Assembly (NCBI GenBank): GCA_013115135.1 | Contig: JABANP010000858.1 | Coordinates: 1 to 14,357 of the forward strand | Length of the DNA stretch: 14,357 bases | DNA from: Perkinsus olseni | Taxonomy: Eukaryota > Perkinsozoa > Perkinsida > Perkinsidae | Direction of reading: 5' to 3' | Shown: in pieces, positions 7,639 to 14,357 of the stretch | Position numbering within the stretch: position 1 is the first letter of the stretch | Layout of the letters: each line of letters opens with the position of its first letter | The notes under the pieces: generated by a model | What the model was told of the DNA's origin: nothing | Seen by the model: only the letters and a program-made list of their open reading frames with translations | Database searches by the model: none | Translations under genes and position numbers: made by a program

Positions 7639-8310
7639 CCCAGTAGAAGTCGTGGTCGTAGTTCCACTCGTCCTAGTAGAAGTCGTGGTCGTAGTTCCAC
7701 TCGTCCTAGTAGAAGTCGTGGTCGTGGTTCCACTCGTCCCAGTAGAAGTCGTGGTCGTGGTTCCACTCGTCCTAGTAGAAGTCGTGGTCGTGGTTCCACT
7801 CGTCCTAGTAGAAGTCGTGGTCGTGGTTCCACTCGTCCTAGTAGAAGTCGTGGTCGTGGTTCCACTCGTCCTAGTAGAAGTCGTGGTCGTGGTTCCACTC
7901 GTCCTAGTAGAAGTCGTGGTCGTGGTTCCACTCGTCCTAGTAGAAGTCGTGGTCGTGGTTCCACTCGTCCTAGTAGAAGTCGTGGTCGTGGTTCCACTCG
8001 TCCTAGTAGAAGTCGTGGTCGTGGTTCCACTCGTCCTAGTAGAAGTCGTGGTCGTGGTTCCACTCGTCCTAGTAGAAGTCGTGGTCGTGGTTCCACTCGT
8101 CCTAGTAGAAGTCGTGGTCGTGGTTCCACTCGTCCTAGTAGAAGTCGTGGTCGTGGTTCCACTCGTCCTAGTAGAAGTCGTGGTCGTGGTTCCACTCGTC
8201 CTAGTAGAAGTCGTGGTCGTGGTTCCACTCGTCCTAGTAGAAGTCGTGGTCGTGGTTCCACTCGTCCTAGTAGAAGTCGTGGTCGTGGTTCCACTCGTCC
8301 TAGTAGAAGT
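7639..8310. repeat. Array II, proximal block: 20 units of 33 bp
   Basis: After a 12-bp partial half-unit (7639-7650), exactly 20 units of 33 bp follow. The first two carry CGTAGTTCC where later ones have CGTGGTTCC. The a' half is CGT-GGT-CGT-GGT plus TCC-ACT, so it retains four NGT triplets, linking it to array I. Sense reading per unit is SGTTTTTSTRT. Confidence 0.95.
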
Positions 8311-8934
8311 CGTTCTGGTTCCACTCGTCCTAGTAGAAGTCGTTCTGGTTCCACTCGTCCTAGTAGAAGTCGTTCTGGTTCCACTCGTCCTAGTAGAAGT
8401 CGTTCTGGTTCCACTCGTCCTAGTAGAAGTCGTTCTGGTTCCACTCGTCCTAGTAGAAGTCGTTCTGGTTCCACTCGTCCTAGTAGAAGTCGTTCTGGTT
8501 CCACTCGTCCTAGTAGAAGTCGTTCTGGTTCCACTCGTCCTAGTAGAAGTCGTTCTGGTTCCACTCGTCCTAGTAGAAGTCGTTCTGGTTCCACTCGTCC
8601 TAGTAGAAGTCGTTCTGGTTCCACTCGTCCTAGTAGAAGTCGTTCTGGTTCCACTCGTCCTAGTAGAAGTCGTTCTGGTTCCACTCGTCCTAGTAGAAGT
8701 CGTTCTGGTTCCACTCGTCCTAGTAGAAGTCGTTCTGGTCCCAGTCGTCCTAGTAGAAGTCGTTCTGGTCCCAGTCGTCCTAGTAGAAGTCGTCCCAGTA
8801 GAAGTCGTGGTCGTGGTTCCACTCGTCCTAGTTGAAGTCGTCCCAGTAGAAGTCGTGGTCGTGGTTCCACTCGTCCTAGTAGAAGTCGTCCCAGTAGAAG
8901 TCGTGGTCGTGGTTCCACTCGTCCTAGTAGAAGT
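8311..8934. repeat. Array II: 16 units of 30 bp, then 3 units of 48 bp
   Basis: The last two 30-bp units (8731-8790) have GGTCCCAGTCG in place of GGTTCCACTCG. They are followed by 48-bp units at 8791, 8839 and 8887; the first has a T for A in the b half (near 8833). The same marker pair precedes the 48-bp cluster at 11812. Confidence 0.95.
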
Positions 8935-9685
8935 CGTTCTGGTTCCACTCGTCCCAGTAGAAGTCGTTCTGGTTCCACTCGTCCCAGTAGAAGTCGTTCT
9001 GGTTCCACTCGTCCCAGTAGAAGTCGTTCTGGTTCCACTCGTCCTAGTAGAAGTCGTTCTGGTTCCACTCGTCCTAGTAGAAGTCGTTCTGGTTCCACTC
9101 GTCCTAGTAGAAGTCGTTCTGGTTCCACTCGTCCTAGTAGAAGTCGTTCTGGTTCCACTCGTCCTAGTAGAAGTCGTTCTGGTTCCACTCGTCCTAGTAG
9201 AAGTCGTTCTGGTTCCACTCGTCCTAGTAGAAGTCGTTCTGGTTCCACTCGTCCTAGTAGAAGTCGTTCTGGTTCCACTCGTCCTAGTAGAAGTCGTTCT
9301 GGTTCCACTCGTCCTAGTAGAAGTCGTTCTGGTTCCACTCGTCCTAGTAGAAGTCGTTCTGGTTCCACTCCGTCCTAGTAGAAGTCGTTCTGGTTCCACT
9401 CGTCCTAGTAGAAGTCGTTCTGGTTCCACTCGTCCTAGTAGAAGTCGTTCTGGTTCCACTCGTCCTAGTAGAAGTCGTTCTGGTTCCACTCGTCCTAGTA
9501 GAAGTCGTTCTGGTTCCACTCGTCCTAGTAGAAGTCGTTCTGGTTCCACTCGTCCTAGTAGAAGTCGTTCTGGTTCCACTCGTCCTAGTAGAAGTCGTTC
9601 TGGTTCCACTCGTCCTAGTAGAAGTCGTTCTGGTTCCACTCGTCCTAGTAGAAGTCGTTCTGGTTCCACTCGTCCTCGTAGAAGT
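8935..9685. repeat. Array II: run of 30-bp units with one 31-bp unit
   Basis: There are 14 units of 30 bp, the first three with CCCAG in half b. A 31-bp unit at 9355-9385 has an extra C in half a, and ten further 30-bp units follow, the last with CCTCG in half b. Confidence 0.93.
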
Positions 9686-10027
9686 CGTTCCAGTAGAAGT
9701 CGTTCTGGTTCCACTCGTCCTCGTAGAAGTCGTTCCAGTAGAAGTCGTTCTGGTTCCACTCGTCCTAGTAGAAGTCGTTCTGGTTCCACTCGTCCTAGTA
9801 GAAGTCGTTCTGGTTCCACTCGTCCTAGTAGAAGTCGTCCCAGTAGAAGTCGTGGTCGTGGTTCCACTCGTCCTAGTAGAAGTCGTCCCAGTAGAAGTCG
9901 TGGTCGTGGTTCCACTCGTCCTAGTAGAAGTCGTCCCAGTAGAAGTCGTGGTCGTGGTTCCACTCGTCCTAGTAGAAGTCGTCCCAGTAGAAGTCGTGGT
10001 CGTGGTTCCACTCGTCCTAGTAGAAGT
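9686..10027. repeat. Array II: 2 units of 45 bp, 2 of 30 bp, 4 of 48 bp
   Basis: The 45-bp units at 9686 and 9731 start with CGTTCCAGTAGAAGT, a b-type half with TTCC. Two 30-bp units follow, then 48-bp units at 9836, 9884, 9932 and 9980. The order 45, 45, then 48 four times recurs at 13210-13491. Confidence 0.95.
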
Positions 10028-10809
10028 CGTTCTGGTTCCACTCGTCCTAGTAGAAGTCGTTCTGGTTCCACTCGTCCTAGTAGAAGTCGTTCTGGTTCCA
10101 CTCGTCCTAGTAGAAGTCGTTCTGGTTCCACTCGTCCTAGTAGAAGTCGTTCTGGTTCCACTCGTCCTAGTAGAAGTCGTTCTGGTTCCACTCGTCCTAG
10201 TAGAAGTCGTTCTGGTTCCACTCGTCCTAGTAGAAGTCGTTCTGGTTCCACTCGTCCTAGTAGAAGTCGTTCTGGTTCCACTCGTCCTAGTAGAAGTCGT
10301 TCTGGTTCCACTCGTCCTAGTAGAAGTCGTTCTGGTTCCACTCGTCCTAGTAGAAGTCGTTCTGGTTCCACTCGTCCTAGTAGAAGTCGTTCTGGTTCCA
10401 CTCGTCCTAGTAGAAGTCGTTCTGGTTCCACTCGTCCTAGTAGAAGTCGTTCTGGTTCCACTCGTCCCAGTAGAAGTCGTTCTGGTTCCACTCGTCCCTA
10501 GTAGAAGTCGTTCTGGTTCCACTCGTCCCTAGTAGAAGTCGTTCTGGTTCCACTCGTCCTAGTAGAAGTCGTTCTGGTTCCACTCGTCCTAGTAGAAGTC
10601 GTTCTGGTTCCACTCGTCCTAGTAGAAGTCGTTCTGGTTCCACTCGTCCTAGTAGAAGTCGTTCTGGTTCCACTCGTCCTAGTAGAAGTCGTTCTGGTTC
10701 CACTCGTCCTAGTAGAAGTCGTTCTGGTTCCACTCGTCCTAGTAGAAGTCGTTCTGGTTCCACTCGTCCTAGTAGAAGTCGTTCTGGTTCCACTCGTCCT
10801 AGTAGAAGT
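10028..10809. repeat. Array II: 24 units of 30 bp with two adjacent 31-bp units
   Basis: Fifteen units of 30 bp, two consecutive 31-bp units (10478 and 10509) with CCCTAG for CCTAG, then nine of 30 bp. Together with the extra C at 9355-9385, the three insertions add up to one codon. Confidence 0.93.
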
Positions 10810-11091
10810 CGTCCCAGTAGAAGTCGTGGTCGTGGTTCCACTCGTCCTAGTAGAAGTCGTCCCAGTAGAAGTCGTGGTCGTGGTTCCACTCGTCCTAGTA
10901 GAAGTCGTCCCAGTAGAAGTCGTGGTCGTGGTTCCACTCGTCCTAGTAGAAGTCGTTCTGGTTCCACTCGTCCTAGTAGAAGTCGTTCTGGTTCCACTCG
11001 TCCTAGTAGAAGTCGTTCTGGTTCCACTCGTCCTAGTAGAAGTCGTCCCAGTAGAAGTCGTGGTCGTGGTTCCACTCGTCCTAGTAGAAGT
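10810..11091. repeat. Array II: 3 units of 48 bp, 3 of 30 bp, 1 of 48 bp
   Basis: Forty-eight-bp units lie at 10810, 10858 and 10906. Three 30-bp units follow, then one isolated 48-bp unit at 11044, the only singleton in the array. Confidence 0.95.
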
Positions 11092-11811
11092 CGTTCTGGT
11101 TCCACTCGTCCTAGTAGAAGTCGTTCTGGTTCCACTCGTCCTAGTAGAAGTCGTTCTGGTTCCACTCGTCCTAGTAGAAGTCGTTCTGGTTCCACTCGTC
11201 CTAGTAGAAGTCGTTCTGGTTCCACTCGTCCTAGTAGAAGTCGTTCTGGTTCCACTCGTCCTAGTAGAAGTCGTTCTGGTTCCACTCGTCCTAGTAGAAG
11301 TCGTTCTGGTTCCACTCGTCCTAGTAGAAGTCGTTCTGGTTCCACTCGTCCTAGTAGAAGTCGTTCTGGTTCCACTCGTCCTAGTAGAAGTCGTTCTGGT
11401 TCCACTCGTCCTAGTAGAAGTCGTTCTGGTTCCACTCGTCCTAGTAGAAGTCGTTCTAGTTCCACTCGTCCCAGTAGAAGTCGTTCTGGTTCCACTCATC
11501 CTCGTAGAAGTCGTTCTGGTTCCACTCGTCCTCGTAGAAGTCGTTCTGGTTCCACTCGTCCTCGTAGAAGTCGTTCTGGTTCCACTCGTCCTAGTAGAAG
11601 TCGTTCTGGTTCCACTCGTCCTAGTAGAAGTCGTTCTGGTTCCACTCGTCCTAGTAGAAGTCGTTCTGGTTCCACTCGTCCTAGTAGAAGTCGTTCTGGT
11701 TCCACTCGTCCTAGTAGAAGTCGTTCTGGTTCCACTCGTCCTAGTAGAAGTCGTTCTGGTCCCAGTCGTCCTAGTAGAAGTCGTTCTGGTCCCAGTCGTC
11801 CTAGTAGAAGT
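11092..11811. repeat. Array II: 24 units of 30 bp
   Basis: All units are 30 bp. The unit at 11452 has CTAGTTCC and CCCAG. The unit at 11482 has CAT for CGT, which creates the only sense-strand ATG I found in the arrays. Units 11482-11571 have CCTCG, and 11752-11811 carry the GGTCCCAGTCG marker pair. Confidence 0.93.
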
Positions 11812-12003
11812 CGTCCCAGTAGAAGTCGTGGTCGTGGCTCCACTCGTCCTAGTAGAAGTCGTCCCAGTAGAAGTCGTGGTCGTGGTTCCACTCGTCCTAG
11901 TAGAAGTCGTCCCAGTAGAAGTCGTGGTCGTGGTTCCACTCGTCCTAGTAGAAGTCGTCCCAGTAGAAGTCGTGGTCGTGGTTCCACTCGTCCTAGTAGA
12001 AGT
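11812..12003. repeat. Array II: 4 units of 48 bp
   Basis: Units at 11812, 11860, 11908 and 11956. The first has GGCTCC for GGTTCC. The cluster follows the same GGTCCCAGTCG pair as the 8791 cluster, at a spacing of 3,021 bp. Confidence 0.95.
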
Positions 12004-12699
12004 CGTTCTGGTTCCACTCGTCCTAGTAGAAGTCGTTCTGGTTCCACTCGTCCTAGTAGAAGTCGTTCTGGTTCCACTCGTCCTAGTAGAAGTCGTTCTG
12101 GTTCCACTCGTCCTAGTAGAAGTCGTTCTGGTTCCACTCGTCCTAGTAGAAGTCGTTCTGGTTCCACTCGTCCTAGTAGAAGTCGTTCTGGTTCCACTCG
12201 TCCTAGTAGAAGTCGTTCTAGTTCCACTCGTCCTAGTAGAAGTCGTTCTAGTTCCACTCGTCCTAGTAGAAGTCGTTCTGGTTCCACTCGTCCTAGTAGA
12301 AGTCGTTCTGGTTCCACTCGTCCTAGTAGAAGTCGTTCTGGTTCCACTCGTCCTAGTCGAAGTCGTTCTGGTTCCACTCGTCCTAGTAGAAGTCGTTCTG
12401 GTTCCACTCGTCCTAGTAGAAGTCGTTCTGGTTCCACTCGTCCTAGTAGAAGTCGTCCCAGTAGAAGTCGTGGTCGTGGTTCCACTCGTCCTAGTAGAAG
12501 TCGTCCCAGTAGAAGTCGTGGTCGTGGTTCCACTCGTCCTAGTAGAAGTCGTCCCAGTAGAAGTCGTGGTCGTGGTTCCACTCGTCCTAGTAGAAGTCGT
12601 CCCAGTAGAAGTCGTGGTCGTGGTTCCACTCGTCCTAGTAGAAGTCGTCCCAGTAGAAGTCGTGGTCGTGGTTCCACTCGTCCTAGTCCTAGTAGAAGT
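12004..12699. repeat. Array II: 15 units of 30 bp, then 5 of the 48-bp type
   Basis: Among the 30-bp units, 12214 and 12244 have CTAGTTCC and 12334 has TCGA for TAGA. The composite units begin at 12454, 12502, 12550, 12598 and 12646. The last is 54 bp through a 6-bp duplication, CCTAGTCCTAGT, an in-frame expansion. Confidence 0.95.
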
Positions 12700-13491
12700 C
12701 GTTCTGGTTCCACTCGTCCTAGTAGAAGTCGTTCTGGTTCCACTCGTCCTAGTAGAAGTCGTTCTGGTTCCACTCGTCCTAGTAGAAGTCGTTCTGGTTC
12801 CACTCGTCCTCGTAGAAGTCGTTCTGGTTCCACTCGTCCTCGTAGAAGTCGTTCTGGTTCCACTCGTCCTCGTAGAAGTCGTTCTGGTTCCACTCGTCCT
12901 CGTAGAAGTCGTTCTGGTTCCACTCGTCCTCGTAGAAGTCGTTCTGGTTCCACTCGTCCTCGTAGAAGTCGTTCTGGTTCCACTCGTCCTCGTAGAAGTC
13001 GTTCTGGTTCCACTCGTCCTCGTAGAAGTCGTTCTGGTTCCACTCGTCCTCGTAGAAGTCGTTCTGGTTCCACTCGTCCTAGTAGAAGTCGTTCTGGTTC
13101 CACTCGTCCTAGTAGAAGTCGTTCTGGTTCCACTCGTCCTAGTAGAAGTCGTTCTGGTTCCACTCGTCCTAGTAGAAGTCGTTCTGGTTCCACTCGTCCT
13201 CGTAGAAGTCGTTCCAGTAGAAGTCGTTCTGGTTCCACTCGTCCTCGTAGAAGTCGTTCCAGTAGAAGTCGTTCTGGTTCCACTCGTCCTAGTAGAAGTC
13301 GTCCCAGTAGAAGTCGTGGTCGTGGTTCCACTCGTCCTAGTAGAAGTCGTCCCAGTAGAAGTCGTGGTCGTGGTTCCACTCGTCCTAGTAGAAGTCGTCC
13401 CAGTAGAAGTCGTGGTCGTGGTTCCACTCGTCCTAGTAGAAGTCGTCCCAGTAGAAGTCGTGGTCGTGGTTCCACTCGTCCTAGTAGAAGT
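12700..13491. repeat. Array II: 17 units of 30 bp, 2 of 45 bp, 4 of 48 bp
   Basis: Nine consecutive 30-bp units (12790-13059) carry CCTCG, then four carry CCTAG and one CCTCG. Forty-five-bp units follow at 13210 and 13255, and 48-bp units at 13300, 13348, 13396 and 13444. Confidence 0.95.
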
Positions 13492-14357
13492 CGTTCTGGT
13501 TCCACTCGTCCTAGTAGAAGTCGTTCTGGTTCCACTCGTCCTAGTAGAAGTCGTTCTGGTTCCACTCGTCCTAGTAGAAGTCGTTCTGGTTCCACTCGTC
13601 CTCGTAGAAGTCGTTCTGGTTCCACTCGTCCTCGTAGAAGTCGTTCTGGTTCCACTCGTCCTCGTAGAAGTCGTTCTGGTTCCACTCGTCCTCGTAGAAG
13701 TCGTTCTGGTTCCACTCGTCCTCGTAGAAGTCGTTCTGGTTCCACTCGTCCCTAGTAGAAGTCGTTCTGGTTCCACTCGTCCTGGTAGAAGTCGTTCTGG
13801 TTCCACTCGTCCTCGTAGAAGTCGTTCTGGTTCCACTCGTCCCTCGTAGAAGTCGTTCTGGTTCCACTCGTCCTAGTAGAAGTCGTTCTGGTTCCACTCG
13901 TCCTAGTAGAAGTCGTTCTGGTTCCACTCGTCCTAGTAGAAGTCGTTCTGGTTCCACTCGTCCTAGTAGAAGTCGTTCTGGTTCCACTCGTCCTCGTAGA
14001 AGTCGTTCCAGTAGAAGTCGTTCTGGTTCCACTCGTCCTCGTAGAAGTCGTTCCAGTAGAAGTCGTTCTGGTTCCACTCGTCCTCGTAGAAGTCGTTCCA
14101 GTAGAAGTCGTTCTGGTTCCACTCGTCCTCGTAGAAGTCGTTCCAGTAGAAGTCGTTCTGGTTCCACTCGTCCTCGTAGAAGTCGTTCTGGTTCCACTCG
14201 TCCTCGTAGAAGTCGTTCTGGTTCCACTCGTCCTCGTAGAAGTCGTTCTGGTTCCACTCGTCCTCGTAGAAGTCGTTCTGGTTCCACTCGTCCCTAGTAG
14301 AAGTCGTTCTGGTTCCACTCGTCCTAGTAGAAGTCGTTCTGGTTCCACTCGTCCTAG
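13492..14357. repeat. Array II distal block, mixed 30/31-bp units and 4 units of 45 bp, running off the window
   Basis: Thirty-bp units, with 31-bp units at 13732, 13823 and 14274 (each an extra C), surround 45-bp units at 14004, 14049, 14094 and 14139. The array continues past the right edge, where the last 23 bases are a partial unit. No 48-bp units occur here. Confidence 0.93.

Larger units (their letters stand above)
7639..14357. repeat. Array II: modular 30/33/45/48-bp tandem array, about 202 units
   Basis: The array is built of half-units. The 15-bp half a is CGTTCTGGTTCCACT, an 18-bp form a' is CGTGGTCGTGGTTCCACT, and the 15-bp half b is CGTCCTAGTAGAAGT with variants at the CTAG position. 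Thirty-bp units are a+b, 33-bp units a'+b, 45-bp units b+a+b and 48-bp units b+a'+b. From 7651 to 14334 the sequence parses with nothing left over into 144 units of 30 bp, 20 of 33 bp, 23 of 48 bp, one of 54 bp, 8 of 45 bp and 6 of 31 bp, followed by a 23-bp partial unit at the window edge. One sense frame of the 30-bp unit reads TSGTRTTSTR; another reads RVEPERLLLG. The long open frames here start at GTG, not ATG. Confidence 0.97.

Noticed and set aside
3600..9368. Very long minus-strand open frame through both arrays into ORF1
   Set aside because: It begins at GTG with no ATG before the ORF1 start at 4280. The sense strand of (ACN)n cannot form stop codons, so openness is automatic. Its composition changes abruptly at each phase slip. 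Only the part from 4280 on looks like a protein.
4183..10491. Second very long minus-strand open frame (Thr/Ser-rich, then poly-Thr)
   Set aside because: No ATG was found in it and it ends out of frame inside ORF1 with a meaningless tail. A Thr-rich product is kept as a hypothesis, not as an annotated gene.
5735..10501. Plus-strand open frames reading poly-Val, Ser-Cys-Gly-Arg and Pro-Leu-Val repeats
   Set aside because: They are mirror readings of the same repeats. Poly-Val hundreds of residues long is implausible, and the frame changes character at each slip.
7639..14357. Possible CRISPR array (regular 30-bp repeats)
   Set aside because: Units are contiguous with no unique spacers, and the setting is eukaryotic with no cas genes.
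4321..14357. Telomeric array (GT-rich irregular repeats next to a LINE)
   Set aside because: The units are 24-48 bp composites with no short telomere-like consensus, and no chromosome end is visible. A subtelomeric location cannot be excluded but has no support here.

Overview
The window looks eukaryotic. Its left 4.3 kb is a LINE-type (non-LTR) retrotransposon on the minus strand. The remaining 10 kb is an uninterrupted tandem-repeat field lying on the element's 5' side. I see no host gene, tRNA, rRNA or bacterial-style operon. I cannot name the species; a repeat-rich protist, invertebrate or fungus would all fit.

Retrotransposon (about 1-4320, minus strand). A short pyrimidine-rich leader precedes ORF1, a gag-like protein with a Ser/Pro/Thr-rich N-terminus, a predicted coiled coil, an undefined middle domain and three CCHC-type zinc knuckles. 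ORF2 overlaps the ORF1 stop and has no ATG. It encodes an apurinic-type endonuclease, a basic linker and a reverse transcriptase with a YADD box, and runs off the left edge, so the element's 3' end is outside the window. The order ORF1 with knuckles, then EN-RT, fits the R1/Jockey/I-like part of the LINE tree. All visible catalytic motifs are present, but they are spread over several reading frames. Nearly every break equals one extra base in or near a short homopolymer, and I found no nonsense substitution. That suggests a young element carrying indel errors, or one very recently inactivated.

Array I (4321-7638). About 1,103 NGT triplets on the plus strand, which read ACN on the element's sense strand. 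The two fixed bases are almost invariant and the third varies over all four bases, so one sense frame is nearly pure poly-threonine. Five small phase slips divide it into six blocks.

Array II (7639 to the right edge). A modular array built from 15-bp and 18-bp half-units, parsed completely from 7651 to 14334 into 144 units of 30 bp, 20 of 33 bp, 24 of 48/54 bp, 8 of 45 bp and 6 of 31 bp. One sense frame gives a Thr/Ser-rich decapeptide repeat. The 33-bp units beside array I still carry NGT triplets, so the two arrays probably share an origin.

How the parts relate is the open question. The arrays could be the element's 5' leader, a preferred (ACN)n insertion target, or the repeat domain of a Thr-rich protein. 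The sense strand of the whole 10-kb field has almost no ATG, which makes the ORF1 start effectively its first AUG.
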